From Ursus arctos (lineage: Eukaryota; Chordata; Mammalia; Carnivora; Ursidae), in the NCBI RefSeq assembly GCF_023065955.2, contig NW_026623078.1:7326199-7390198 (forward strand): a DNA stretch of 64,000 bases. Reading direction: 5' to 3'. Positions within the stretch are counted from its first letter, which is position 1. Every line of letters begins with the position of its first letter. The notes beneath the pieces were generated by a model. That model did no database searches. It was not told where the DNA came from and saw only the letters and a program-made list of their open reading frames with translations. Shown here piece after piece: positions 31,185-42,968 of the stretch. Position numbers and translations under genes: made by a program.

Positions 31185-31357
31185 CTTTTTTTATTATGAA
31201 GTATAATTGAGATACATCCAGTATAATTGATATACACGTGATGTTATATTAGTTTTAGGTGCACAACATATTGATTTGATAATTCTATATGTTACCGTGT
31301 TCACCATGACAAGTGCAGTCACCATTTGTCACCATACAGTGTAACTAAAATATTATT

Positions 31358-31554
31358 ATTATTTATTTAAAGATTTTATTTATTTGTCGAAGAAGGAGAG
31401 GTAGAGAGAGCAGAAGCAGGGAGGGTGGCAGGCAGAGGGAGAAGCAGGCTCCCTGTTGAGCAAGGAGCCGGATGCGGGACTTGGTCCCAGAACACAGGGA
31501 TCATGGCCTGAGCTGAAGGCAGCTGCTTAACTGACTGAGCCACCCAGGCCTCCC
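31358..31554 (-). mobile_element. Carnivore SINE nested in L1
   Basis: Reversed SINE; flanks aaaatattatt (31,347-31,357) and aaaagattatt (31,555-31,565) form an 11-bp duplication with one mismatch. Confidence 0.9.
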
Positions 31555-31877
31555 AAAAGATTATTGACTGTATTCCCTATGCTGTACTTTTCATCTCCAT
31601 GACCTATTTATTTTATATTTGGAAGTTTGTACCTCTTAATCCCCTTCATCTATTTCACCCATGCCCAACCCACCTCCCTTCTGGCAATCACCAGTTTGTT
31701 CTCTGCATTTGAGTCTGGTTTATTTCTTTTGTTTTTTTATATTCCACATATGAGTGAAATCACATGGCATTTGTCTTTCTCTAACTGACTTATTTCAATC
31801 AGCATAATACCCTTTAGATCCATCCATGTTGTTGCAAATGGCAGATTTCATTATTTTTTTATGCCTGCGTAATATTC

Positions 31878-31880
<3 letters not shown>

Positions 31881-31917
<37 letters not shown>
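31881..31917. repeat. (TG)n microsatellite
   Basis: Pure TG run of 37 bp that replaced the usual attgtatata of the L1 sequence. Confidence 0.95.
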
Positions 31918-31919
<2 letters not shown>

Positions 31920-32065
31920 CCCATCTTCATCTATTCACCTATTGATGGACACTTGAGTTGCTTCCATATCTTGGCTATTGTAAATAATTCTGCAATGAAC
32001 ATAGGGGGTGTGTATATCTTTTTGATTTAGTATTTTTGTTTTCTTTGGAAAAATACTCAGTAGTG

Positions 32066-33083
32066 ACAGAGGAAGGAGGGCCTGGAGGATTATCAGAGTC
32101 CTGGGGTGGTGTGGAGGGGTTGCTCTAAGACGAGATGGGCTCTGTCCCCTGCCACTGCACGGCCTAGGGACAGATGAGGATCCCGTGGAGCCTGGATTTT
32201 GGAGGGGAGGGAAGGAGAAGAGAAGGTGACCACTCAGAGCCAGTGCAGCCCCTGTCCACTGTCAGCCAGATCTTAGTCCAGGCTGCTCGGATGGCTGCTC
32301 AGATCAATAGTCAGACATTGAGGGTCCAGACTCCATTCATTAAGTTATCAGAGCACCAGCCTAGATGGCCATTTTCCCAGTTAATTGACAGGAACTGCTC
32401 AGCCAGGGTTGGTCAGTTGAAGGGAAGATAATTCTTGGCAGAGGTGACATGTGAGGGTTGTTTAGGAATGTCCTGGGTTCTGAGTCAACCTGTGAGCTGA
32501 GCAGACCACTCGCTGGTCACTGAGGGTGCTCAGCTGGTCACCAGGAAGGCTCCACATGAGGAGGCCGACAGTGCAAAGATGCTGGGGGAGGACGGCCACA
32601 GTCGGGCTTCCCCCGGCCCTTCAGAGGGGCTTCACTTTGGGAGCATCTGCATTGGATTTTGGGTCAGGGATTAAAATCTAGAGGCAAGAGGCTAGGTCAG
32701 GATTTGAGGTCTTTTCTCAGCCCAGGAAACTCTTTCGGGCATCAACTGTCTCCTGCAGAAATCTTGGGGCAGGATATTTTGAGAAAGAGTGAGAAGAGCC
32801 CTTGGTTTGTGTACAGGGCATGACCTAGTGGTCCCAGGTGTTCAGGGACCTCTGTCCTCAGGGAACCAACTACATTCCTGTCCCAGATGCATCACACATC
32901 AGTGTTGTGACTCTGGACAAGCCACTTAAAATCTCTAAATTTCAATGCTGTGAACTCTATGATGTGGGTTACAATCCACAGGACTGACGTGGGGACTGCA
33001 GGAGATGAGAACAGATCTCCAGACTGGCAGCCAAGTACAAGCAGAACCAGGTAATCCTCGCTTTCTTCTTTCTTGTATTACAG
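32066..33083. other. Non-coding DNA left of the SDK1-like exon
   Basis: GC content rises here. A weak MIR-like segment lies at 32,895-32,965 (gacaagccacttaaaatctc). No further SDK1-like exon was found, although intron 5' of the exon at 33,084 is expected to lie here. Confidence 0.45.
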
Positions 33084-33154
33084 GTCTGGGAGAGCCTCCA
33101 AGTTTTATCTGGGTGACACCACACACCACCTCCTCTCTTCTGATCCAGTGGCAG
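33084..33154 (+). pseudogene. SDK1: SDK1-like fibronectin-III exon, inverted relative to its partners
   Basis: A 71-nt exon with a good acceptor (ctttcttgtattacag at 33,068-33,083) and donor (caggtaagg). Read from phase 1 it encodes LGEPPSFIWVTPHTTSSLLI then QWQ, very close to the start of the FN-III domain that follows the [11 protein letters not shown] segment in the neural adhesion receptor Sidekick-1. The preceding exon in the protein is at 40,545-40,648 on the minus strand and ends in phase 1, so the two would splice in frame; here, however, they face opposite ways. No following SDK1 exon was found to the right. I take it as part of a rearranged pseudogene; an assembly inversion is the alternative. 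Confidence 0.72.
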
Positions 33155-36057
33155 GTAAGGCCTGGGAAGGGCAGGGTGTTTCCTGAGCTGGTGTCGGGAG
33201 CTGGGACCTGCCCGCCGGACCCCGTGACAGCATCCGAGGGTCGGTGGCAGGTCAGAGGACGCCACGTGGTTGGTGTGCCCACCTAGGGGGAGCACCACGG
33301 ACCCCCCGAGCCAAGCTGTGGGAAGGAGACTGAGCTCGGCTCTCTGAGGAGGGCCAGTGTGACAGCGGGGCTGGTGCAGACCCTCCAGGGCTGAACATTG
33401 CAGACATTTGGGGAAGGGTGGCCCAGCGAGGCCTCCATGGTACACACAGAACTGGGTGTCGTCCGACAGGGCCAAGAAACCATAGCCTGGGGAGTGATCT
33501 CTTCTACAGTGATCATCTCCTATCAGACAGAATACCCACAGGGTTACATGTGTCCTCCCTACGTTCCAGGTGTTAATCCTCAGTGAAAGTCCGCTCAAGG
33601 CACCTCTGTCCTAGATAATGAAGTAGTGTTGGTGGGCCATGGACAGCACTGGACACTCTGACCTCTCTTTGCCTCATTTCCAATTTGGGTACTTTTGCCA
33701 ACAGCAACATGCATTGAAGACAAAAGTCACAGAGGGGAGAACTGGCAAGGAAGGCTGCCCTGTCCCAGCAAGGGTGCTCACCGGGTCTGTGGAGAGGGCT
33801 CAGCCAGGCCGGGGGGTTGGGTTCAGAAGCCCAGCTGGAGCTGGGCCAGACAGGCACAACACAGCAATAGGCAGGGCCAAGGGCAGCAATGAGAACGTCG
33901 TGGGAACTCTGGTCAACAAGGGAAGTTCCTGAGGCCAGAATGGGGCAGCCTTCCTGGGGAGGGGGAGGGCAGTGCCTAGAGCAGATGGTCATGGGGTAAG
34001 GAGATGGGAGCAGGAGCCCTGGTCTGTGTTCATGGCCACAGTGAGGTGAGGTATGCCTAGAAGTGGCCACACTGGGCTAGTGGTCCACGGAGGGGTCCGT
34101 GCAGCTGATCTTCTTCCTCCAGGTTGATGAGATTGTTCAGGAGAGTGCCAGCATCACATCCAGACCAGGCAGGAGAGAGGGGATGGTTTGAGGTCAGGAG
34201 ATGTAGGGGCCCTGGTGATGATGGAATCCAAAGCAAACTGTGGTCTAGACATGGCCTTGGAGAGGCAGAGGCCATGCCTAGCTGGGGGCGGAGCCTAGCA
34301 AGAGGGGAGGACTGGAAGGGACTCCGTTAGAAAGGGAGGGGCCGAAGGGCATGCGTGGGCATGCCAGGAAACCCAGAGGAGGCCTTAGGGGACCCCGTCC
34401 TAAATGGACTGCCTCCATGGGCCTTGTAGGCCAGGACAGAACATGCTGGAGACCCCTCCAGGCTAGAGCTGCTGCCCAGCAAGGAGCAAGGGAGAGAAGA
34501 GCCGGGTCAGGGGACTCCCCGGCCATCCTGGTGCTGCTAATGGAGGAGGGGTGCTGGGTGGGAAGTCAGGACAGGAAGGCCACGGTTGGGGTGTGTACAC
34601 CAGCCATGAGGGGGCTTCCTGAACTCTCAAGTGATGGCCCGTAACCGCTGAAGTTTCCTGCTGCCTCTCCTTATGTGGCAGCTCAGTGGCATCAGTAGGT
34701 ATTAGCTCCACTCACGTGCAATTTGACCATGAGTGAGGAGCACGTTTAGAGGTTCTATGAGGGTTAAACGGACAGACTTGACACGGTTGCTCCAGGAGGG
34801 ATGAGAGTGGGGCTTTCATAGCCTGGGCTCTGTGAGGCATGCAGAATGTGCAGGAATTGACGGAGTGACTGTGGACCCTTCCTTCACTCCACTGCCAAGT
34901 GACACGTCTCAAGAAGTGAAGGAACCCTTAAAGGTGACAGTTCCAAATGTCTTCTCTAGGTCGGTGGACCCCAGTTTTCCAGCGGATGACGTGTCCCTGT
35001 TAGGCGTCGCTGCCTCCCCATTCTTCCTCTGTAAAAATAGGAGGTTAAAGGTGAACTTCAAGATCTCTGATGTAAGGCCCATTAGGTCTCACAACCCCAA
35101 CTTCCTGTAGGGCCTTTGGTGGGAGGTGGGAGACATTCAAAACGGAGATTCAAGGTCCCAAGAGCTTCTGTTTCCCACCCTCCACTACTTAATCAACCCC
35201 AAGATTGGTCTTCTCTACTGTGCTAAATTCTACCAGAAATTTAGCATTTCCTTTGTAGATGTGGCATTTGGCTTGCCAGTAACTAAGTAAGCTCTTTTTC
35301 TATAAAGACATCTCAGAGCCTTGGAACAGCCCATCACCTCTACAAAGTGGCTTTTGCCCCGTGCCGTCCTGGCCCCCGAACACATGGGGCTCGGAGCCCC
35401 GTGGTTGCCGTCGGACAGCTCTGTGACTGGCGGACAGCTGTACCAAAGGAACTAGGCATGCGTGTCCATCAGCTGTCCCCGTTCAGAGCCCAGTAGAACA
35501 AACTAATTGCAAGAAGCCCAGAGCAGGAGGTGGTCAATAGGATATATTGTAGAAATAAATACCTGTCAACTGCTGGGCAACTGAAGTATAAAAAAATATG
35601 TGTAATTTACTAAATCAGAGCAAACAAAACGAAGAGACTATTTTTAAATATAGATTTGCATTCCAAATGAAATGCTTCACCTGTAAACCCCCTTCTTTCC
35701 AGTAATTTGTTTAAAAATGTGAATGCCACCTGTAATTTCAAGGCTGCTGACCCACTTAAATGTCTCCTCCATTAGAAAATGTCAAGTTTGATTTTTCCTA
35801 GTAGGATAGTCAATCCCTGCCTCTCATAGGGCCCAGCACTATTTGAAATCTAAGGATTTGAGTGTGTTTTCTAGACAGTGACGGTATTATGGTCACACTG
35901 AGTACAACTCATAACAGACACCAGTGTTTCTCAATTGGTCACAACATTTAATCTGGCTGTTCTGAAACTTGCAGTGGCTCATACAGTCTGTCACTCAAGT
36001 GTAGTTCCCTTTGTGTGGCTATAGACTCTCCTAAGTGGATTTTGAGGCCATTTTTAA
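33155..36057. other. No gene recognised (33.2-36.1 kb)
   Basis: GC-rich DNA with many overlapping chance open frames on both strands (up to 209 codons). I could match none to a known protein. A MIR-like piece is possible at about 34,950-35,060 (ttcctctgtaaaaataggag). AT-rich unique-looking DNA occupies 35,200-36,050. Confidence 0.45.
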
Positions 36058-36148
36058 GCAGCAGCAGCAGCAACAACAACAACAACAAAACCCAAAAAAA
36101 CAAAACAAAACAAAAAAACCCAAAAAACAAAACAAAACAAAACAAAAT
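36058..36148. repeat. CAG/CAA trinucleotide run leading into (CAAAA)n
   Basis: Four CAG then about six CAA repeats, followed by irregular aaaac/caaaa units. Probably a degraded A-rich tail. Confidence 0.9.
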
Positions 36149-36469
36149 CTTAGCAATAGATCACATCACACACATTGGCCTCAGCAGAGGGTGGACCCAG
36201 TGTTGTATTAGGCACCTTCCTAAGAGGAGCGCGACTGCCACCTGGACGGGGGGAGCAGCAGCGGGGCCTGTTCAGGATGTATTTGGGGTTTGTTTCTTCT
36301 CTCACGCGGGCTCCATCACCTGCAGAAGACCAGGTCCTGTGTAGGGTGCCGATCACCCAGAGGTGGACAAGACAGACGCCAGGCCTTAAAGAGCTCCTGT
36401 TTCCTGGGCTGAGCCCTAGGACACATCAATGGGAAGACAGTGGAGGAGGAGCTGGGAGGAGACCCTGAG

Positions 36470-36640
36470 CGGGTTTGTTCACCTCCCTGAGCCTCGGATT
36501 TCTCACCTATACACGGCACCCACAGCTCCAGAGCCACAGGGGACTGAATGGCAATGTGGCCATGGGGCGCATATAAAGTGCCTTGCATGGTGTGCTCTCA
36601 GGGGACAGGTAAATGCAGATGCTGCTGTCACCCTGATGCT
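36470..36640 (+). mobile_element. MIR-like relic
   Basis: cacctccctgagcctcggat, ttctcacctatacacgg and gcatataaagtgccttgcat follow MIR order. Diverged. Confidence 0.5.
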
Positions 36641-36682
36641 GCTGGTAATGGGCTGCTTTTTTCTGCCTCTTTTTCCCCACAG

Positions 36683-36878
36683 GGCCATCCAGGAGATCCT
36701 GCTCACCAGCTCAGAAGGCCTGTGCCCTGGAGCCTTGAGTGAGAGGAGCCGTTTTGATAGCGACTCGTAGCTGGCCATGGAGCTGTCTGCCAAAGAGCTG
36801 GAGGAGTGGGAGCTCCGGCTCCAGGGGGAGGAGGAGGAGCTCCAGCAAGTCTTACAGCTGTCTCTCATGGAGAAATAG
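36683..36878 (+). pseudogene. ANKRD13A-like C-terminal UIM exon with in-frame stop
   Basis: A strong polypyrimidine tract and acceptor (ctctttttccccacag) precede an open frame starting AIQEILLTSSEG. After RSRFDSDS comes TAG (36,768-36,770), then the same frame continues [20 protein letters not shown] and ends [16 protein letters not shown] at 36,876-36,878. The two Leu-Ala/Val-x-x-Ser cores resemble paired ubiquitin-interacting motifs at the C terminus of ANKRD13 proteins, closest from memory to ANKRD13A, which bind ubiquitinated cargo at membranes. A Gln codon (CAG) at the TAG position would restore the usual QLAMELS core. The acceptor shows it derives from a genomic, not processed, copy. 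No other exon of this gene was found. Confidence 0.62.
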
Positions 36879-36956
36879 ACCTTTCTGCTCACGGGCTGCA
36901 CAAAGCAGGGCTTCTGGGCTGCACGCGGGTGCTGCATCACTCGTGCCCTGGGGCTG

Positions 36957-37888
36957 AAACAAATAAACAAATCATAAAATAGGCAGAAGATATGAACAGA
37001 CACTTTTCCAATGAAGACATACAAATGGCTAACAGACACATGAAAAAATGTTCAAAATCATTAGCCATCAAGGAAATTCAAATCAAAACCACACTAAGAT
37101 ACCACCTTACGCCAGTTAGAATGGCAAAAATTGACAAGACAAGAAACAACAATTGCTGGAGAGGATGTGGAGAAAGGGGATCCCTCCTACATTGTTGGTG
37201 GGAATGCAAGTTGGTACAGCCACTCTGGAAAACAGTGTGGAGGTCCCTTAAAAAGTTAAAAATTAAGCGACCCTATGATCCAGCAGTTGCACTACTGGGT
37301 GTTTACCCCAAAGATACAGACGTAGTGAAGAGAAGGGCCATATGCACCCCAATGTTCATAGCAGCATTGTCCACAATAGCCAAAGCGTGGAAGGAACCAA
37401 GATGCCCCTCAACAGATGACTGGATTAAGAAGTTGTGGTCCATATATACACTGGAATATTACTCAGCTATCAGAAAGAATGAGTTCTCAACATTTGCTGC
37501 AACATGAATAGCACTGGAGGAGATAATGCTAAGTGAAATAAGTCAAGCAGAGAAAGACAATTATCATATGGTTCCCCTCATCTATGGAACAGAAGAACTA
37601 GGAAGATCGGTAGGAGAAGAAAGGGATAAAGAAAGGGGGGGAATCGGAAGGGGGAATGAAGCATGAGAGACTATGGACTCTGGGAAACCAACTGAGGGCT
37701 TCAGAGGGGAGGGGTGTGGGGGAATGGGATAGGCTGGTGATGGGTAGTAGGGAGGGCACGTATTGCATGGTGCACTGGGTGTTATATGCAACCAAAGAAT
37801 CATGGAACTTTACATCAAGAACCAGGGATGTACTGTATGGTGACTAACATAATATAATAAAAAAATATTCTTATAAAAAAAAATAAGT
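36957..37888 (+). mobile_element. Young 5'-truncated L1
   Basis: Plus-strand ORF2 C terminus (open 36,992-37,507; includes [19 protein letters not shown] and [18 protein letters not shown]), then an early TGA at about 37,505, the 3' UTR (gagggcttcagaggggaggg, cacgtattgcatggtgcact) and an A-rich end. It starts within about 80 bp of the ANKRD13-like stop codon. The closest relative in the window is the L1 at 1-6,265. Confidence 0.93.
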
Positions 37889-40013
37889 GCTCTGTAACTG
37901 TTCAAGTAGCTGCTGCCTCTAGAGAGGGGGCTTCGACGGCCACAGAGCAGGGAGGGTAGAGGTGTACTTCTCGTCCTTTACGCGGGAGGATGCATTACCG
38001 CTCCTCAGGAATGCCAGTTCCCTCCTGGTTCTGGTGAGGAGGCAGGACCAGAGACTGGCTTGGGGGGTTGCTTGGGAAGCAAGCCGGCAAACCAACATCC
38101 TGGCCTTGGCCTCCCTTCCCTGTGGATGCCCTTCTCTGCCTGCGGAGCCTGTTTCTGCCAGGATAGAAGGGACCAGATTCTGATGCAGATGACAAGATAA
38201 CATCATGCCTTTATCGCCCCCACCCCCCAGCAGACCCACATGGAGACACACAAAGGCGCCTGGCTATCTTCCCTGGGAACCCTGCCTGGGGAGCCTTCCT
38301 GCTCTCCCACATCTTCTCAGGGACACACACCCATCCCTGGAGGAGAGGCATCATTTATTGGAGGGACTTAATTCAAAGAGGCTCTGAACAGGATTGAGGG
38401 TCAACCCAGGCCAGAGTGCTCTTGGTTTCCGACTCTAAGGGAGGGAGGCTGACTTCTGGGGGTGGAGGGACAGCTGCATGTTCTGGACAATGGTGGGGCT
38501 CAGCTCTGCTCTCTGGAGGGACAAGGTCAGTTTGGCTCTGCCTTGGCCATGCCCTACACGCTGGAAACTCAGTCTTGTACCATCCATCTTGTTCCGCAGG
38601 CCTCCTCAGACACCCCTTCCCTAACCCTGCTCCCACTGAACCCAAAAGGCATACTGAGTTGGCCCTTGCATGGCTGCCCACTGTAAGATCCTGAGACGGT
38701 ACATCAAATGTTTGGCAAGAGTCACTGAGTGGAATGACTGAGGCTGTTCTCCCCACCCCATACCCACTTGACTATCTGAGACTTGGCCTCTTGGTCACCT
38801 GCTCTGTGAGTCTCCTCTGCACCTGCCAGGGCACCCAGCACCGGGGACATGGCGGTATCAGCACACCTGCAGCCCCCCATCCTGCCTTCTGGGGAGCCCT
38901 CTACTGCATGTTCTCTGGCCTCCTGTTGGTCTGTCTGAAGTCCATGGTAGACCCTTACCCAGCTTTCCAGATCACACTGGATTGATGGCCTCTCAGTATC
39001 CCAACCACCATAACAAGAAAATGTTTATCAGCAAACCACCCACACATGGAAAGCCCCCCCCCCCCGCCGCCCCACCCCAGCCCAGGGCCCCCCAAGCCCC
39101 GGAGTCTGTGCAGCTCAGTGGCTCTGTGGTTCTGGGGGCGGTACCATGCAAACACAAGGCAGTCAACTGTGAAGAGAAACTGCAAATCTCAAAGGAGGAA
39201 GGTAACAGGATAGGTGCATCAAAAGAAAGGATTTAAATATCAAAGGATTGAGACAGGCCTTTAGGAACCTGGAGAGGCCCTTGAATGTTTTTGTTTTTGT
39301 TTTTGTTTTTTCCAAAACAAGCCAGGTCTGCTGGAGCCTGAGCCTTGTAAGGGCAAAGGGAGTCTGTGGTGTCCTGCTCACTGGCTTGCAACTTCCTCAA
39401 AGACTCGCCAACAAAATCAGCTTGCTGTGTTTGCTTCCACCTGCTAAAAATCAGAGCTACTCCCAAACAGAACCCCAGTTGTGTTAAATGTAAGATTAAA
39501 ATATGAGCCACAGAGACAACCACAGTTTCTCTGGGGGCCTGTCCTGGCGACAGACGCCTTGCATGTGCAGAAGAGGAATCTCCACGTAAGGCCAAGAAGC
39601 TGGAAGTGTCCCCCTGAACCTCTCTGCTGGTCCCCAGCTCACCCAAGGACTCACGTTAGGACCCATGCTCCCAGTTTATAAAAGAGAAAGACGGAAAGGT
39701 GGGGAATGAGTACCCAGCGCTGCTGGGTGAGCTGAGGGCTCAGGTTTGCAGCCTGGGATCTGAGCCCCAGCATCTTGAAGCAAGAGCGACCCTCCTCTCC
39801 TAAAAGTTGGCCTGCCACTGGGCCTGGCAGGATTGGCACCCAAAAGCACAAGGGATCTTGGGGTCTGCTTCTGAGGTGGGAGACAATGGGTAAGAACCAC
39901 CTGGAGCTTTCAGGGGATCTCAACTCAATCACTTCCCTGTGCTTCTGTCAAACGGCAAAACTGAGGAGTGGTTCGTGAATGAGAAAAATGGGGAAACCTC
40001 TCAAAACCCAGTA
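37889..40013. other. No gene recognised (37.9-40.0 kb)
   Basis: GC-rich DNA with overlapping chance frames (longest 137 codons). A C-run lies at about 39,054-39,065 and a (TTTTTG)n run at about 39,288-39,313. This would be intron if the SDK1 pieces were once contiguous. Confidence 0.45.
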
Positions 40014-40213
40014 CAAACTGAGGGCTTCAGAGGGGAGGGGGGGTGGGGGAATGGGGTAGGCTGGTCATGGGTAGTAAGGAGGGCACGTATTGCATGGTGC
40101 ACTGGGTGTTATACGCAACTAATGAATCATGGAACTTTACATCAAAAACTAGGGATGTACTGTATGATGACTAACATAATATAATAAAAAACTATTCTTA
40201 TTTAAAAAAAAAA
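40014..40213 (+). mobile_element. Very short L1 3' UTR insertion
   Basis: Only the last about 190 bp of a young L1 (ctgagggcttcagaggggag to aataatataataaaaaacta and an A-run) is present. Confidence 0.9.
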
Positions 40214-40544
40214 AAACACCCGGTTACCCTTTGACCTTATAAATTATTCAAGTTCTAGGATGCTAATGAATTGTAGGGGTTTGGAAGCCAATCAAAGGAA
40301 CCTCTGTTCCACTTGTGAGCCCTTGAAGTAGATTCACAGCGAGAGGCTTCGGAGTGCTCTGAGCTGTCTGCTGCTCACGGAACCCCACTGCTCAGCAGCC
40401 ACTGCCCTTCCTCCCCAGGGTGACCCCTTCCTGGCTCGGGATGAAGCGGGGCCTCTCTGTGGGAGCCCATGTCTGCGGGTCCAAAGGTGGCAGCTATGGA
40501 AGATACCCGTGTCTGCACGCCTGCCTGGGTCCCAGCTGGCTCAC
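40214..40544. other. Presumed intron sequence 3' of the SDK1-like exon
   Basis: GC-rich; on the minus strand this follows the donor of the exon at 40,545-40,648. No other exon seen. Confidence 0.4.
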
Positions 40545-40648
40545 CGTCCTGCAGCATGGTTGCCTCATCCATCTCCGCACTGAAGTCACTGTCCCCGATG
40601 TCATTGGTGGCTTTCAGGCTCAGCTTGTAGGAAGTAAAGGGCCTCAGC
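40545..40648 (-). pseudogene. SDK1: SDK1-like fibronectin-III exon (LRPFTSYKL...DIGDSDFS)
   Basis: A 104-nt minus-strand exon with acceptor cttctgtgtttcag and donor gtgagc. One base completes the Arg codon split with the exon at 46,996; 34 codons follow ([20 protein letters not shown], then [14 protein letters not shown]); one base remains, giving phase 1. This is the last strands of a Sidekick-1 FN-III domain. The tail [12 protein letters not shown] differs from the expected acidic/threonine pattern at several positions, in line with relaxed constraint. The exon itself has no stop. Confidence 0.82.
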
Positions 40649-42477
40649 CTGAAACACAGAAGAGCCACGAGGGCCTGAGCCCCTCGCCTTTGTCCTGCTC
40701 CCAGCTCTGGCCACAGGGAGCGGGCAGCCAGGAGGAAGAGGCACTCAGTGACCACGGAATCTGTCCTGCCCAGGGAGGGGCCCTCAGGCAGCCGGCGCTG
40801 TCCTCACAGCCTGCCCCCAGGAACAGAGGGCTTTCTGGGTGGAGGGGAGTGGGGAACGTCCAGGCAGGCCCAGGCTGGCGGTTTTACTCAGGGCCCCTCC
40901 TGTCATTAGAGCTTCTCCTGCAAAGCAAATCACCGTTCTCTGAGGGATGCAAGAATTTCTCAGGAGGAGCTGATTACCGCAGCCCTCCCAGGATTCAGAG
41001 CCAGAAAAGAGGGCCCACCTAACCACTTCCTTGCTCACCCAGAAGTGCCCCTCCGTGGGGGTCTGCCCTGGCCAGGCCCACCTGGCTCCAAAGACCATCT
41101 CTGTCTGCCCCTCGTTTCTGCACTTGTCCGGCTGGCAAGAGCGCCACGCCCTGGACAGGCAGTGCCCGGGTTCACTGCACAGCAGTTCTGTCTGCTGGAC
41201 TTCCTGTGATTCCCATTGCAAGGACAAGAAAATCGAGGCCCAGTCCCATTAAGGCCCTTGCCCCCTACCAGAGGACTGGCCAGAGGCTTGGCCGGGGCTG
41301 GAAGAGGATCTTGTGTTGGGACAACCTCTCCGCCGTACCTGAGACAGAGGTAATGCCAGTTGTCCGTGGGGGAAAATGTCCCCGCCTGCCTGCTGATGGG
41401 GATTTAAGGGGCACGGATACTCTGGGTGCGTGGCTCGTTGCCACCGCTCAGGCCTCCCTCCTTCCCTCCGTTGAGCAGGTCCGTGTTGATGGTCTCCTGT
41501 GCTGAGCTCTGTACCACACGCACTCCAGACAGACTTCTAAGCAGAGGACGTTCCAGTCTTCCTTGGGTCACTGGCTGGCCTGCTCCTGTGGCTTTCCTTG
41601 CCATTACTTCTGAAGGAGAAGATGAGGAGACCCCCCCCACCCCTGCCCCCATGGCAACAGCTCTGTTTCAGGCGAGGCTCTGCCCCTGTGTCCATCTCCC
41701 AGACCAGGAGAGCAGGAGTGGGTCTGGCCTCTGCCTGCTTCCTCAGCTACCAGTGGGCAAACCCTCACCACCTCTATGCTGGGCCTCTGTCCTCCTTCCC
41801 AGACCAACCTGTAAACTCGTGGGTTTCAAACCGAGCACCGTGGAACCCCCGGAGGCTCTGAGGGATCCTCTAGGAGACCAGAGGGTTCCCATGCCCCCCC
41901 CCCCCGAGTCAGACAACAGCAGCCCCACTTCCATCTGATTTGCAAATGGGGTCTGGGTAATCCTTTGCCTAGAGGAAGGTTCCTGTGTTTTCAAAGACTG
42001 ATAACTATCTTTGGACACTGGATCAGAAGAATCTTCCTCTAACTGTTTTCATATGCCCTCCTGCCTAAGATGGGAGTACAGTGGTTCTCTGTCGGCCGGC
42101 ACCTCAAAGGATGCTCTCGTGCCAGCTTGCCCTACTACGGCTGGTCCGCGACTGCAGGTCTGTCTCCTGACCTCTCTGTGCCCCCATTCCACAGCTAAAG
42201 AAGGCATGCCAGGTGACCTTGCTTTGGCCCTGGCTGTCCTGGGGGTGCTTCCAAAGTTCCATCCTTAAGAATGCTCTTTGTTCCTGGTTTCTGGGGGAGC
42301 TATCCTTTATAAAGTTAAAACAAATTCTTTCCTATCTGTTTCTGGCTTCCTAGGAACTATTTTATCTAACTCTGGTGACAACCACATGGTTTTCTCCTTG
42401 GGTTCCTGCCTCAACCGCCTGAGGCCCCATATTTGCATTAGCTTCTCCTTCTTAGATTAGACGGTGGCCCAGGGCGG

Positions 42478-42600
42478 TTGTCAGGAACGTGCACTCTGAA
42501 GCCCAACAGCCTACATGCTAACCCCCACATAGCCTTGGGCAGGTCAGTGAGCCAGAAGCATCTCACCTGGGCTGACAGAAGCACTGAGATCATGAGGTGG
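42478..42600 (+). mobile_element. MIR relic
   Basis: gtgcactctgaagcccaaca, atagccttgggcaggtcagt and gaagcactgagatcatgagg follow the MIR order loosely. Confidence 0.45.
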
Positions 42601-42914
42601 TCATGCAGCTTCCGTTCAGAAGCAGCACAGGAAAGAGACTCTAGTACCCAAGGTGCACTCACTGCATCCTGGCTGCTCTCCTTATCATCAGGACCCTCTG
42701 GCAGCAGCTCAAGTGGCTCCAGGAAGAGCCCGTGCCCTGCACACTGTCCTCTAGGCCCATCCATCCCCTCACCAACCCCACCATGATTTGTAAGTAACCG
42801 TTCCCCTCCTGGACGACTGTCTGCCTTCCACCACAGGGACAGGGACTGAGGTGGTGTCCTTTACTGCTGTGCCCTGAGCACCAAGAACAAGGCCCTGAAC
42901 CTAGGAGGCGCTTG

Positions 42915-42968
42915 GTGAGGAAGGGAGGAAGAGAGAAAGGAAGGGGAGGGAGGGAGGAAGGAATGGGG
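42915..42968. repeat. Purine-rich (GGAA)n stretch
   Basis: gaggaagggaggaagagaga and aaggaaggggagggaggga: G/A-only low complexity. Confidence 0.9.

Larger units (their letters stand above)
31185..32065 (-). mobile_element. Old L1 3' part, reversed, with SINE and (TG)n inside
   Basis: Reversed L1MA-like 3' UTR (gaagtataattgagatacat, cacaacatattgatttgata, ccaacccacctcccttctgg) and ORF2 end (cacatatgagtgaaatcaca, cataataccctttagatcca, gatggacacttgagttgctt). A SINE (31,358-31,554) and a (TG)n run lie within it. Confidence 0.85.

Noticed and set aside
33005..33598. Possible additional SDK1 exons around 33.0-33.6 kb
   Set aside because: The 209- and 115-codon minus-strand frames here are antisense to the plus-strand exon and do not resemble FN-III sequence.
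36503..37039. 178-codon minus-strand open frame
   Set aside because: It is antisense across the ANKRD13-like exon and the start of an L1; a shadow frame.
40420..41022. 200-codon plus-strand open frame
   Set aside because: It overlaps the antisense SDK1-like exon and shows no protein similarity of its own.
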